NCBI GenBank assembly: GCA_030544235.1
Contig: CM060461.1
Location: forward strand, 124,001 to 188,000
DNA from: Lepturacanthus savala
Lineage: Eukaryota; Chordata; Actinopteri; Scombriformes; Trichiuridae
Direction: 5' to 3'
DNA length: 64,000 nucleotides
The translations under genes were made by a program, and so were the position numbers. Shown here one piece after another: positions 21,235-33,836 of the stretch. Below the pieces are notes generated by a model that was not told the DNA's origin, did no database searches, and worked only from the letters and a program-made list of their open reading frames with translations. Positions within the stretch are counted from its first letter, which is position 1. Every line of letters begins with the position of its first letter.

Positions 21235-22378
21235 ATGGCTCATTCACAGGTAAGAAAATTCCTCACAACATCATAATTAACCTAAAAGACTAATATTATG
21301 GCTATTTAAAGTTATATTTATTAATATATTAGATTAGAGGTTTGACTTTTCAGTTTTTATTTTTATAGGTTTAAGCCAAGTTAAAACAGCAAATCTCTGT
21401 TAACTGTTCACCTTGTTGCTTTGAACGCATTGAGCAGTGTATATCACCATTATGTTTTTTTTGACCAAATATCTTTACAGTAGTGTGCAGAATTTTACAT
21501 CATAGCTAAAGTTATCCTAATTTATCAAGTTTATAATATGTAGCTGAATCACAAGTGTGTTTTGTTTGACTTTTAGCTGTGTTATATAAATTGTTCATTT
21601 ATTTAGAGCTTCCATGATGAGAGCCTTGTTGGTTCTGATTCTGATTATACTCTGGAGCCATCTACATCCAGAGAACAACCCCAGCGACATGTAAGAGGAG
21701 CACCAAGGGCCCGAAGAGGAAGAAGAGGAAGAGGAAGGGCACGCGGAGACCGGACAAGTGGTCTTGTAGACGAAGACATAAAAAGAGTACAAGATCTTCA
21801 AGCCCGAAGGATTGCTGACGAGCAGGTATTTATCACATTACTTCTCTGTTATCCATTTTAAATAGCCCATTATAACTGATTTTATTTTGTTAGTTTTTAT
21901 TGTTTTCATGTATAACTTATGCTTTTATGTAGCGCTTTGAGATTGTTTTCAATGAAAATGCATTACAAATCAAATGATATTACTTTTTAAACGTATCTTG
22001 CCTCTGACAAAGTACTGTTTTTATCTTAATCGAGTTTTCAGTGACTTGTTAACTTACCTATAATGGACTGTATACATAAAATACAAGGACAACATGGCTG
22101 TTCTTTAGAGTTTGTTATTTTATTTACAGGCCAGGATTCACTCACTGAGCTTAGAACAATCACATGAACTGCTGGAGCTCTGTCTGACCTGTGACTTCAG
22201 TCTAATGCTCAACGTGCTCCAACTTACATCCAGTGCCCCTCCATCAGACCCCCCAGCTGCAGGGCGACCCCCATGGTGTGTCTACACAAACTGCCAGGAG
22301 ATGCCCACTGATATAGAGAGAAAATGCTGTGGACAAGTTCAGGACTCCTGCTACTGGCAGTTGTGTGGATCTGTATGA
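21235..22378 (+). CDS. Three-exon gene: Arg/Gly-rich protein with P2X7-C-terminal-like Cys domain
   Basis: Coding exons are 21235-21249 (ATG through CAG, donor GTAAGA), 21607-21825 (acceptor TTTAG, donor GTATTT) and 22130-22378 (acceptor TATTTACAG, stop TGA). All junctions are phase 0 and lengths 15+219+249 give 160 residues. Exon 1 encodes only MAHSQ. Exon 2 begins with an acidic/Ser stretch (DESLVGSDSDY), then an Arg/Gly-rich run (GAPRARRGRRGRGRARGDR) and a helix-like region. Exon 3 ends in PPWCVYTNCQEMPTDIERKC and CCGQ, resembling the start of the Cys-rich C-terminal domain of P2X7 receptors; many fish genes carry this domain without a channel. The usual second half of the domain is absent, so it may be truncated. 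The left-arm copy stops at the same point. Function unknown; expression not shown. Confidence 0.62.
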
Positions 22379-22857
22379 TATATAATACAATAATACTGTT
22401 AACATTATTATTAATAATAATAATAATAATAACTATTGTTATTATTATTATCCTTAGTAAAAATAACCAATAAATCAGAATTGCATTTTATTGTCGAATA
22501 GGAAACACACCAGCACACACATACACACATGCCCCCCCCCCCCCCAATCTGAAATGAACTAGTTCTTCAAAGTGGACAATTCCCAAAGTGAACGGCTTGG
22601 CGGAGCACCACGCGCACACACACACACACAAACACACACAGTCCCGCCCTCCTCACGCATGTAGTACAATCAGGAAAGCTGCTGCTGTTTTCTAGCTCGC
22701 CTAGGGAGGAAATATGATTGGTGACCAGACTGTTCAGCCAATTAAGGACGCCACGAACGAAAAGAACGGGTCTTTTCGAGGAAGTGAACTAGTTCACCCC
22801 GTTCACCAAAAAGAACTAGTTCTTTTGATTCGTTCGTTCACGACCGACACAACACTA
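22379..22857. mobile_element. Rearranged remnant of the third hAT (right arm)
   Basis: The terminus TAGTGTTGTGTCGG (minus strand) ends at 22857 and is followed by CCACTCAG, which matches the left-arm target duplication. The remainder is collapsed: an (ATT)n tract near 22403-22450, a C14-type run near 22532-22545, and a short GAACTAGTTCTTCAAAGTG piece at about 22556-22574 in the opposite orientation to that expected. The hairpin and the distal terminus are missing. Confidence 0.65.
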
Positions 22858-23911
22858 CCACTCAGAGAACAAAGGACTTTGCTGCTGCTCCGCTGTTTAT
22901 TGGACTATTAGACAGATTTCGACGAAAATCGCATTTTGTGGATTATTTAATCGTTTCCTTGGATCCCGGACGCCTGTGACCGGCTTCAACGGGTAAGATA
23001 GACTTCTTCTGAGTAAATGACTGTTTTCTTTGCCTCGTCATCCCGTTAGCATTAGCCTGTTAGCTACTTCGCCAGAGTGCTTCTGACATAACTGCTGTTA
23101 GTTTTAGTATTTCAATGGTTTTATGCCCGCGTGGCAGTCTGTGTCCGAGACGAAAAGTTATGTTTTTGTCAGGATTTGCTTTTTTGGTCGTTTTTTTACC
23201 GTGTGATGTTGATGTGTGATGTTAGCATTAATGCTGTTGTTAGCCGCGCGTGTGTGTCGTACTATGACTGGGTGGGTGTTTCTTGGTGAGGAAAATTTAT
23301 ATTTTTGACAGGATTGTTGTTTTTGTTCGTGTATTGTGGTTATTGTTAGCATTAGTGCCGTTAGGCCGCCAGCTTCTTAGCCCTTTGTGTAAGACATAAC
23401 TACTGTTACTGTATTTGGAGGGTGTGTGTGTGAAAATCTGCTTTTGATAGAATGAGCGTTTATTAATCACTGTCGTGTGGTCTTAATGGAGTTAAAGTTT
23501 TGCAGTTAAAAAGTTTAAGTACATCAGTATTATGTACTGTATAATATAATATCAGAATATTGTTATTGACATCAGTCATTTTCAGTCAGATATTAATCAG
23601 AGTTTATTATTCTGTTTCTAGTATTGCCTAAACAATACTACTGTTTTTAATATACTTTATGTAAGGCGACCTTGAGGCTACGAAAGGCGCCCAATAAATA
23701 AAATGTATTATTATTATTATTTATATAGTGACTTTACTTTTAGTTGAGTTTTAATAAACACATCTAGCTAGTCTTGTGAGTTAATGTAGTAAAGTATTGC
23801 AGTAAAGATGTAAACAGTGTATCTCTGGTATTTATTTGTAGTCAATAATACCACACAGTAATCTGAGTCAATGAGTTTATTGGTGTGTGTGTGTGTGTGT
23901 AGTTGAACATA
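22858..23911. other. Repeat-derived non-coding stretch with exon-like start (right)
   Basis: Counterpart of 12373-13390. On the plus strand 22862-22992 reads like a 5' exon ending before a GTAAGATAG donor at 22993. It contains about 20 extra bases relative to the left copy. (TG)n lies at 23882-23900. No coding signal. Confidence 0.4.
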
Positions 23912-24299
23912 CACAGCAAAATCACAAGTGTTAATTCAACTCGCATAGAGTTAATCTTAACACTTTTCCCGAGTTTATATAATTCTGACGGATTCTGAGT
24001 AAAAATTACACTTAACAGTGTTAATATTTTCACTCTTTAATAGTGTTAAAATTTGACACCCTCAGTGTCATTTTATGACACCACATCGGTGCACTTATTT
24101 TTATACTTTGTTTTAACATTTAAATATGCAAAGTTTTCACAAAATACATATGTACATAATACAGGTACAACAGACAGGGCCATCTATAGCAAAATAAAAT
24201 GCAAGATATCACTCATAGCTGATATTTGGAAAAAAAATTATAATAATAAATAAAATGAGTTGGCCTAACGGGCCTTCATGTCCATAGCTCTCACATGAG

Positions 24300-25389
24300 T
24301 CACTCTCGGTTTAACATTTCAGTCCGTAGTGAAACAGGGTGCCCCCCAGGGGTGCGTGTTCCTCCACACGTTCATCATGGTGTCTAATTTGGGAATCTCA
24401 GCACGGACAAGTTCAAAATTCTCCACACAGAGCATTCCAAAATCAATGAGATTGCTTCTGGTCCAAGTAAAATTGTCGGGCACTCATTACTCAGCCATTT
24501 CCTGGTTATTGCTTTCTTACTACTTGCTAATAGTATTTGTAATAAGTACCTATCTTGTTTATTCATCACAATCGGTGTTTCCTAAATATATAACACTGAA
24601 GCTTAGGTCAAGCTGCATGTTAATTATTGAGCTGATTGCTGTTACTACCTCTACCCAATATGAAGAAATATTAGGGCAATCCCAAAATATATGGAAGTGG
24701 CCAGCAGACATGTCACCACACCTTCTCCAACACTGTCCGTGTTCTGGGTTGTTGGTTTGTAAGCTTTTAATTTTGGGAGTCATGAAAAACCTTAAATTGT
24801 TTTTCCAGGTGAATTCTCTCCACAGATCTGAGCTGGAGGTAGTGGATTGTGTCCTACAAATGTTTACCCAGTCATCTTCAGTTAACTGTATGTTAGCTTC
24901 TTTCTCCCATCTTGATTTAATATACATTGTGGAATGACCCCTGTCCAGTTGTAGAGCAGAATAAATCCTGGAGATCAGTTTTCTGTCACCCTTCCATGCC
25001 TTATATATCCTGATCAGGTTCATTCCTTCTTCTCCAATAGTTTTTATGTTTTTTATCAAAATAGTGTCTTAGTTGAAGGTATCTGAAGAAATCGCGTTTG
25101 TCCAGATTTTCTGTGAGGCGTTGAAAGGGATTTAATCCAGTATTTTATCCAGAGGAAATTTTGCAGTATGAGGTGATACCCAGTTCTGTCCAGTGTCTAA
25201 ATCTGCTGTCCAGTTCTGCTGGTGTGAAATCCGGATCAAGTGCCACCCATCGTAATATTCGTGTTCAAATTTCGGGTCTCTAAGTTTTCTGTGCCAGATG
25301 TCATCCAAGTATTTTTTTTTGGAGGGTTTTGTCTCCCAATATAGACGGGAGAGGTACTCTCATTAAATTTTGTTCCAAGTCCTTCCATT
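24300..25389 (-). pseudogene. L1 ORF2 C-terminal region, right copy
   Basis: Counterpart of 10745-11964. The 24559-25059 stretch is open for 166 codons and includes YIKSRWEKEANIQLTEDDW, LWREFTWKNNLRFF and a Cys/His segment (CWRRCGDMSAGHFHIFWDC) that reads better here than in the left arm. It is frame-broken elsewhere. Confidence 0.75.
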
Positions 25390-26864
25390 TTGCATCGCAT
25401 TCAGGATCACACCAGCAGACCAGAAATCGCAGCTGTGCTGCCCTATAATAATCTTCCAGGCAAGACAAGGGCCATTCCACCTTTGTTCTTAGGCAGCTGT
25501 AATGTCTTAAAACTAATCTGTGGTTTTTATTTTTTTCAAATAAATGTTGATATCATCATATTCCATTCTATGAATTACCTGGGAGGTATACACTGAAAAA
25601 GGTATAAGAGCTTGGGTAGTATATTCATCTTTATGATTTCTATCCGGTTGTGCATTTTTTTCGGTGGTAATAACCAGCGACTGAGGTCTGCTTTAATGTC
25701 CGCTGTTATGGGGGTATAGTTATGGTCAAATACGGTAGTTAAATCTTTTGGACTCCAAGGTGTTTGATTACGTTGCCTGCCCATTTAAATTCACATGTTC
25801 TATAAATGCTTTCTTGTGGTCCCAGGTTAAAGGTCAAAGTCTGAGTTTTCTGTAAATTTAATTTGTAACCAGAATATGAGTCAAATTCTTTGAGTAGAGA
25901 CATTAATTTAGGTAGACTTACTTGAGGGTTAGTGAGAGTTAAGAGAATGTCTGCATATAGGCAAATTTTATATTGTGTGTTTCCACTCAGTATCCCAGTT
26001 ATATCTTCATCCTCACTTATTACCTGTGCCAATGGCTCAATAAAGAGTGCAAAAAGTGTGGGATTAAGGGGGCATCCCTGACGACATCCCCTCTCAAGCA
26101 ACACTGTCTTGGATAAGGATCCGTTTATTTTAATTCTTGCCGTGGGGGAGCAGTATAGAGATTTAAAGCATTCAATTACCTGATCATTGAAGCCTAGGCG
26201 TTTAAGCACCATATATAAGTATTCCCAACGGACCGAATCAAAAGCCTTTTCAGCATCTAGACTAATAACTACGGATTTCAAATTACTTTTTCTCATTTGG
26301 GTTGTGAAGGGCCCGCCATACGCTGTCCTGGGTTGTCCGTCTGATCTGGATCTATCAGATCGGGGACAATATTCTCCATTCTTTTTGCTAAGATTGATGC
26401 ATATATTCTATAATCCATATTTAATACTGATATGGTTCTGTGAGAACTACATTCTGTCTTGTTATTAATTGCTTTAGGGATTACTGAAATTATTGCTTGT
26501 CTCCATGAAAGTGGTGTCTCCCCCACCTTTAAGAGTATAGTTAAAACATTCTTTTAGTATTGGTACCAAAGTTTCTCTGAAGGTTTTGTACCACTCAGAT
26601 GCATAGCCGTCGGCTCCTGGCATTGTATTTTCTTTCAGTTTCGTTATGGCCATATTTATTTCTTCCTCTGTTATCTCTTTGTCATTATTCTATTCTGTTC
26701 TGTTCCTACTGGTGGTAAATCTAGGCATGCTAAGAAGTCTGATATAACTGTTGAATCGGCTGCCCGAGGTTGCGTGTATAATTTCCTATAGTACACTTCA
26801 AAAGAGTTTTGAATGTCTTCCAGTTTATGACACATCTTATCATTACATCTTATCATGTACGTAT
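25390..26864 (-). pseudogene. L1 ORF2 reverse transcriptase, right copy (catalytic Asp lost)
   Basis: The 25739-26296 frame holds SLDAEKAFDSVRWEYLYMVL, GCRQGCPLNPTLFALFIEPL and LYADILLTLTNP, the last again short of one catalytic Asp. 26293-26526 holds the upstream RT block (SWRQAIISVIPK). The EKAFDSVRWEY block is continuous with the main RT frame here, unlike the left copy. Frameshifts elsewhere make it non-functional. Confidence 0.85.
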
Positions 26865-27644
26865 TAGTGCTGTCAATCAATTAAAAAAATTAATCGAATT
26901 AATTACAGGATTTTGTAATTAATTAATCGAATTAATCACATTTTAATGTCATATCCGCTAAAGGTCTCCTGATAAAGAATTTGAATTCTAGGATATTAAT
27001 GAATTGTAATGCATGACTAATCAATTGAATACAGTAAGAAGAGAAGATCTGAAATCCAATGTTTTATTGGTGAACTGTGCTTCATGAATTACATCCAAAA
27101 GTGAAGGTCTAGCACATTAAACCAGTTAGACCAAGTGCATTATTCATAAATGTAAAACAAATACAACAATTCAGTTAAATAAATAAAATTCTGAAATAAA
27201 ATAAAGAAGTCACATAAGCTCAATATAGCAATTCAAAAATGAATAATAGAAGTCGTATATTTTGCGCTGCATTGTGCCAACATAGTTTTGCTCTGTGAGA
27301 CCAAACACGTGTGGTTTGAACCAATCAGATCATCGCATTTGTTGAGCTCGGCTCGCCTCGCGTTGCATAGCAACCAGAGACGCGCTCAGACTTGTTGCTC
27401 CGTGCCAAATGGCACAGACAGACACCGAAACAGCGTAGATTACACTGAAACGAGCACACTGGAATTGTTCCAGCACTCGGATAATGTAACTAACTACTAA
27501 CTAACTAATGTGACTTTAGTACATCGTTTTCTTTATTTAACATGGGATTTTCGCCACCATTGATACTCATAATGCGTTAAATTTAACGTGTTAAATTGCG
27601 GTGTAATTAATTAATCGAATTAACATGTTAAAATGACAGCTCTA
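26865..27644. mobile_element. Non-autonomous hAT element in L1 ORF2 (right copy)
   Basis: Partner of 8601-9374. Ends are TAGTGCTGTCA and TAGAGCTGTCA, with 8-base flanks GTACGTAT (26857-26864) and GTATGTAT (27645-27652). The same single mismatch between flanks is present in both arms. Confidence 0.88.
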
Positions 27645-28390
27645 GTATGTATTTCTCTGCCAATTGCTTACGTATCCTCCATGCGAGCAGTTTTTTAGAT
27701 TTGGGGCCATTTTCATAATTTTGTTTAATAAATCTAATTCTTTTTTCTATTTGGTTTTCATATATGTTATTTAGAGTTTGTTTTGTGTCCCGTATTTCGT
27801 TTAAAACATCAGTGTCATTTTGCTTCATAAGTCTGCTCTCCAAGGATTTTAGTTTTGCAGTTGGGTCATTAATTTGTTTCTCTTTTTCCTTCTTCTTCCG
27901 GGCAGACCACATTGTAAGTTTGCCCCTAATAACAGCCTTGGCTGCATCCCAAAGTGTACTGGGGGACACGGTCCCATTATTGTTATATGACATATATTAC
28001 ATAAGTTCTTCCTTAATAAATCTTTGACATTGAGGGTCGCTTAAGAGGTTGGTGTTTAGTCTCCATAGAGTCTCCTTAAGTCTGTTGTCTAAGTGTAATG
28101 TCAGGTATACCCCTGTATGCTCAGAAATGTCTCTTACCCCTATGTCACATTTCACCATTCTCGGCTTTGAACATAAAAAAATAGTCAATTCTTGAGTGCG
28201 TAGTGTGAATGGGATTCCCTCCATACGTCCATTATATCTATTTCGTTAAGCATTTTTTTTGTATATAAAGCTTCAGGTTTTATGTTCTTTTTTTCTGTTT
28301 GTGGAGTTCCGAAAGGGGTGCAGTATTCTGCATTTTGTATTCTTGATGCATTTCTAACAGTGAGCGGTAAAAAGTTTACCCAAAATGTTC
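27645..28390 (-). pseudogene. L1 ORF2 endonuclease remnant, right copy
   Basis: Only the first residues (QEYKI region near 28360) and the C-terminal third (DISEHTGVYLTLHLDNRLK at about 28085-28130, then the linker with MSYNNNGTVSPSTLWDAAKA near 27993) remain. The catalytic centre was removed by the arm-specific deletion near 28321-28345. Confidence 0.78.
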
Positions 28391-28729
28391 AACCAACCAC
28401 AGATGGCCTGAACAAAAGAACAACTGTCTGTATAACAAAATGAAACACAACATATGAACATAGCATACATGTTAAACATTTGTGACTTCCAACCATAAAG
28501 TGTAAGCTTAACTTCTAAGTTGAGAGGGGAGTCCCTTAACCCTGAAGGTTAATATCAGAGCAGCGCACGTGAAAAGCTGGGCATCGGTTCCCAGACTTAC
28601 TGTCTATTTAACCGGATCATGTTCCCAGTAGGAAAATCAGTTTTGAACACCTTAGTCCGATTTGGTATTAAATATTGTGATCTTACCGATCTCTGTAGAT
28701 TTATTGTTCACTCACGGTACAGAAAGCTC

Positions 28730-29647
28730 TCACAAAGCCTCCTCCCTGCGTTGAAACCCCTTAAGTTTATCCTGGATATGCTTGAGGCGGTTGCCCTGGT
28801 GCCGACGTGTTTTAGCACCTGCTGTTTCCCAGGTTGGTTGCTTTGGTCTCGGTGACGGTGCGTTGTGCGCAGGGGTCTCAGCTTCCCAAGCGACCGGGAT
28901 GAATCCCCTTTTCTTCAAGTCGTCCATCGCCTCCTGCATGTTGTTGTGGACAGTTGGGCTGGTGTCGAAAAACACTTTTCTCGCCCTTTTTTCGCAAGTT
29001 TCGCTGGGTGAAGCATCTGGAAACAAATTTCTTTTTCCTTAAGTGCTTTTCTTATGGGGATGTACGCCTTTCTCTTTTTGAGTATTTCTGCCGTGTAGTC
29101 CTGCTTGAAGAATACTCTTCTTCCATCGTAGCGGACCTCTTTCTTTCCCCAGGCGGAGCGGAACACCAGCTCTTTAGTAGTATACTCCAGGAAATAGATA
29201 ATCACGGACCGTGGGTTAGAGCCTGGCGGCAGTCTGGATCCCAGTGACCGGTGGCAACGCTGGATACCGAGGGGGGTGTCGGGGAGTGTCGGTTTTAATA
29301 AACTCTTCCATGAATGTTTTTATGTTGTCCCCCTCCACCCCCTCGGGATTGCCGTGAATACGAATGTTGTTCCTGTGCGAACGTGCCTCCAGGTCCGTCA
29401 GCTAGGTTTGGATAGATTGGTAAAGCTCAAGTGTGTTGGAAAGTATCCCCTTGGCGTCGGTGCTCCACTCCTCCATGTCGGCTATTCTCTGCTTTGTCTC
29501 CTCAACTCTTTCTGTTATTTCCTTTAAGCCAGAGGCGATATCGCTTAATTTCTGGTTTACTTCTCCTCGAAAGTCCACCAGCTCTTTCTTCAGGTCCGAA
29601 CGAACCGCCTGTATCTCCGCAATGATGTTAGCTTGGATAGCATCCAT
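28730..29647 (-). pseudogene. L1 ORF1 pseudogene, right copy
   Basis: Counterpart of 6142-7080 with the same order of segments: coiled coil (29402-29647), RRM-like part in changed frames, and the C-terminal domain (28730-29026) with KVFFDTSPTVHNNMQEA. The in-frame TAG after the coiled coil is shared with the left copy. The first ATG used on the left is ACG here. Confidence 0.78.
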
Positions 29648-30281
29648 AGCCTTGTGTTCCGCTAGCGTGTCCTCACTTTCAGTCTGTATTTTATTGTTTT
29701 TTTTTGGTTTACCTTGCGTTTTTCCTCTGGTTTATCTTTTGTCCCCCGTTTTCATACGACTTAATCCACTTCTCAACTTGTTAATCTAGTATTTTTTGTG
29801 GGGGGGTTGAAGACTGTCTGGGAGCCTCTGTTTTATGCTGCTGCTCATTTCTGCACCATACCGGAGGTCCCACATAGCTGCGCTTTTGACTCTAAATTGT
29901 GTTATTCCCTTCCACTTGGAGTGTTAATTTTACAAAATACAGTGTCATTTAATAGCACATTAAAGTTTATTTTTAACACCAAAAATGTGTTATTCCCTTT
30001 CACTGTTAAGTGAGTGTTAATTTTCAACCTACAGTGTCATGTGATCACATAATAGTGCATTTTTGCACTAAAATTGTGATATTACATTATTTTATTCAAA
30101 AGAATATCATAACTGTTTCACATTACATGTAAAGTGAATAGAAGTGTTGACTGATCAATTTACAGCATTCATACATCCATAACTTCCCAGCACCATAGGA
30201 ATTGGCACAAAAAGATCAATACAAACATTTACAAAAATACTTTAAGTACATATTAGGACTCCCAACCTCTTTAATACACAT

Positions 30282-32655
30282 TTACAAAGAAAATAATGGC
30301 ACAATATATTGGCCTTTATCTCCACCATATGAACTCTGTAGATCGAAGGGCTTATAAATCACAAGACCATCTGCTTTAACAACATCTTTGTGATCACTTT
30401 CAAATACTGTGTAAGAATGAAAATGTTCACTGAAATGATCAACGACAAGCCTTTTTCCAAAGAAGCAGATAATACTATCAACAACAATTATTTTTTCTAT
30501 TCTGAGAAACACTGGCATTTCATGTTCAATCTGAGTGCAAATGATCAACCCTGGCCTATACTCTGTTCCACTGATTATCACCCAGTTAGTTGCATGGATG
30601 TCTTGAGAGGCACGCTCCACATGCAAACCTTGAGCCAACTCGTTGCAAAAGTTTTCATTGTCCACATTAATACTTTTCATAGGTCCATACACAGTACATT
30701 TTGAAAGGGATGTCTCCCAAAGACATGCAATCGACATCTGATGTTTTTTTGCAAGAGATTAGGTGTTTTTAAGAGTATTTTTGAAAATCCTGTGTTTTGC
30801 CTCAAATCTCATGCTCCACATATGTATTAGTGGTCCAATTTTTCGGATACAAGATGGATAATGTATCATAAAGTGATGTTTTGGAATCAGGTTTTTATCA
30901 GGATACAGTTCTTTGAACAACTCATGGTGTTCTATTATCAAATGTTTAAGTAGTACAGTCATGCCAAGTGAAACAGATGGAGAAAAAAATAATGTTGATT
31001 ATCTGTAGTAAAATTAAAAGCAAAAGACAGTTTTGGTTTCCTTCTGGCACAATGTCACCAAAAAGCAAAGGAGTATTTCGAACAAGACAAAGAGTCTGAA
31101 TTGAATTGAGCCCAATATTATTGTCGCTACTGTCCAAGTTTATCCCTGTAGGCTGTTTTTTGCACTCCACATACCCATAGTCAAAGGCATAAATTCTGGA
31201 CAGATCAGGTTTCGACAAAAAGTTTTCAGAGAGGTATTCAAACAGTAACTTCAGCTCATACTGAGCCACTCCTTCAAGAATGTCATGCATAATATCCAAA
31301 GAAAAATTGTTACAAACATGAAAGAAATGTAGGCCATTCAGAGTCAAATCCTTTTTTAAACCAAACACGGATAACTTTTGTGGATCTGACTGCAATTCAC
31401 TGCAGTGCATTTCAAATACTTCTTTTCCACACAAGATTATTCTGGGGTCATCCTCATTAAAAATAGACTGGGCATAATTTTTTTCTATCAAACACAAACA
31501 ACAAAAATGACGTCCACTGAACTATTCTGTGAATTCCAGAATTGTGTGCATCCTCAAGTTTTCCCCAGTTACCTGACATACAGTGCCATAGATCTTTTCA
31601 ACAGAAAAAGGCAAATGAAGGCCACAATTCTCAAGTGTTTTGATGTCAGTAATCAGTGTCTTTAGAATAGGATCAAAGCCATATTTTTTCCAAGTCTTCA
31701 GTGTGAAACAATGCAATCAAATGAATATTCATCAGGGCAGAGTTAAACTTTAGTGGAAGATTTCTGAGCACAAAATACAGAGCACCTATTTTGTGAACAC
31801 CACGTTTTGACCCAAGTGGGTTCGCAGTCTCAAAATCATCATAGAACAACTGGATTTGTAAAGAATTCTGGTGTTTAGAGAACAGTGGATGGGTCCTAAA
31901 ATAACTTCCGTCACAAAAATCACTGTATACGTCAAGTTTTGATGAACGTGTTTCCTCAAGTAGTTTGCAAATATCAGAATTTCGGAACATGAATTTGATC
32001 GTTTCCAAAATTGGGATGTAAACAAATGTATCATTCACTGGGACCTAATCATAAGTATCTGTTTGTTTATTTCGTCTTGTATCATATCGAATTCCTAACA
32101 TTTTTCTACTGGTTCCACAACACCCCATTTCTTGTTGAAATAATTTACTCTTTTGCTTTCAGTATTCAAGTACTCAAATGGGTTTTCAAAGGTTTCCAGA
32201 TCTTTTACCAATGTTTCTCTCAAAGGATTATCTATAGGCACAGCAGACAGTACTTGCTGCTTAACCTGAGTGCATCCCACTACTAAGTTCTTCCACATCA
32301 CCAACAACTGATGAAATGACACTATTTGCAACACCATTTGCTTGTAGTTTAGCAATAATTGAAGGACAGATATTTTCTATGTTTTCTTTGTCTTTGACCT
32401 GATTCACTATCAAAGCATGGATATTCTGGGGTCTGCGTGATGTTTGTTCTAGCAACTTCTGAGATATCTTGCGGCATTTGGATATTAGTTTGACATGACT
32501 CTGGCCTTGCTGCATCTACATTTTCACAAGAATTTTCCACATGTGAACTGATTAAATGTTTTTTGAAACTTGAATATGTTGAAAAGTGACACCTACAACG
32601 ATCTTGTGCACAAACTAACTTAAACTTGGTGCTAGGATAAAACCTGATCAAATCT
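30282..32655 (-). pseudogene. EnSpm/CACTA-like transposase, right copy (best-preserved C-terminus)
   Basis: Minus-strand partner of 3205-5528. In order, it has the C2H2-like finger (32540-32651; VCAQDRCRCHF, KKHLISSH), the segment with NPLGSKRGVHKIGALYFVL (31673-32038) and a 183-codon frame (30946-31497) with HVCNNFSLDIMHDILEGV. A short frame with PKHHFMIHYPSCIRKIGPL follows (30759-30962). The final 151-codon frame (30282-30737) continues beyond the point where the left copy frameshifts and ends in GDKGQYIVPLFSL. A nonsense change (AAA to TAA) separates the last two frames at about 30760. It is inactive as read, but reconstructs the domain order well. Confidence 0.74.
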
Positions 32656-32719
32656 CAGATGGGAGATAAAGGACTGGCACGGAGTATGCACAGTTTGACA
32701 AATGAAGCACTTAAACATT

Positions 32720-33116
32720 TGTGTACTTTAGTTTAGGACTTAGCTCACAATCTCTGGGAGACCCATTGGTTGTTTCTATGTCAATGTTGTAGACTGTTGT
32801 TTGCACAAAGGTGAAGAGCTGGCCCAGGTACTCCTCATAAGATTGAGCACGTAATGGGATTTCATCAAATCCACCCAATGAGCTAGTGGCTTAGCAGGGG
32901 ATGAGCTGTTGGTCCACAACAATGTAGAACGTGTCAATCGTGTTCTTGGTTCGATGCACAGCAAGGATGTATGGTTGTCTTCCATCCCTCTTCCAAAGGT
33001 GTTCATCCAGGCTGCAGCATGACTAAAAAATAGAACATCAACACCTCACACCGATGTTTTGTCAGCTCAGCTCAGCTGGGACTAAGTTGAGGTGTTTTTT
33101 TTGTGGGGGACAAGAG

Positions 33117-33169
<53 letters not shown>

Positions 33170-33836
33170 TAGAGGGCAAGAGAGAGAAGACTTTCATTTC
33201 AGTGTATTTCAAATTGAGTTAATACATATAAAATACTTGCTGTTTAGATAATAGAAGACATGCATACCTTGTGAAAGTGCAACATTTTGTCCACTGCATC
33301 ACTGGGACTTATCTTAGTCCTCTTCCATTCCATCCAGCTGTGGGTGGCAGGAGATGGAGAAGGAGCAGCAGAGAAGCCATGTCACTGTCCCACCCTATCA
33401 GTAGGAAAATAAGATGGAGAAAAAAGCCCATTAGTATCATGCAGGAATACCCCCATTAACCAGCACTTGCAGTAAAGAATAAAAATCAAACATGTTCATT
33501 AGCTTACTGTCATCATCGTTGTCTGTCTGTTTCTCAGCAGCTTTTAGAAGTCGGCACAGGTCAATTGACTGAGTAAGGTGTTCATGTTCATTTTCTGAAA
33601 CACACTTGCTTTATCATGGGGGTGATTCAGAAATGATGGCTTCCCTGCATGCATCTTCATCAAGCTGCTCAGGTAAAGTGGCTGCCAATCTTCGGCGCTT
33701 TGGTCCTTGTGCTTCAACCAATGCAGCTGTCTTGGCTGGTCTTTTTGCTGTATACCTGGACATGGTCTTAAGGCACCATGCTAAATATCCAGTGCCTTTC
33801 TCCCCATCATAGAAGTGCTCCTGTCGTAAAACATCA
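32720..33836 (-). pseudogene. First gene of EnSpm-like transposon, right copy
   Basis: Partner of 1757-3145 on the minus strand. It keeps about 50 bases near 32830-32880 that the left copy lost, so the conserved SSLGGFDE segment runs into the FVQTTVYNID segment through an intact linker. It has lost about 300 bases around 33585, which removed the LVHDPQR and DTTFRSK segments. The basic segment at 33660-33836 abuts the piggyBac end. A (TG)n tract at 33120-33168 lies in an intron. Confidence 0.68.
33120..33168. repeat. (TG)n microsatellite
   Basis: About 24 units; counterpart of the (CA)n at 2708-2757. Confidence 0.97.

Larger units (their letters stand above)
24095..29869 (-). mobile_element. 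L1-type LINE, right-arm copy
   Basis: Minus-strand partner of 5941-12189, with the same aged target duplication (24081-24094 and 29870-29883). It carries the same hAT at 26865-27644. A private deletion of about 430 bp near 28321-28345, with about 10 filler bases, removed most of the endonuclease domain. Confidence 0.85.
23912..33836 (-). mobile_element. EnSpm/CACTA-like DNA transposon, right-arm copy
   Basis: The terminus CACAGCAAAATCACAAGTG begins at 23912, followed by TTAACACT-type subterminal repeats (23912-24094 and 29870-30080) split by the L1. The two genes read on the minus strand (30282-32655 and about 32720-33836). piggyBac interrupts the element at TTAA (33837-33840). This copy keeps the better transposase C-terminus. 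Confidence 0.7.

Noticed and set aside
22714..22911. Plus-strand 65-codon ORF (MIGDQTVQPIKD)
   Set aside because: It lies in the non-autonomous hAT and the neighbouring exon-like sequence; the left copy differs, and no domain is recognisable.
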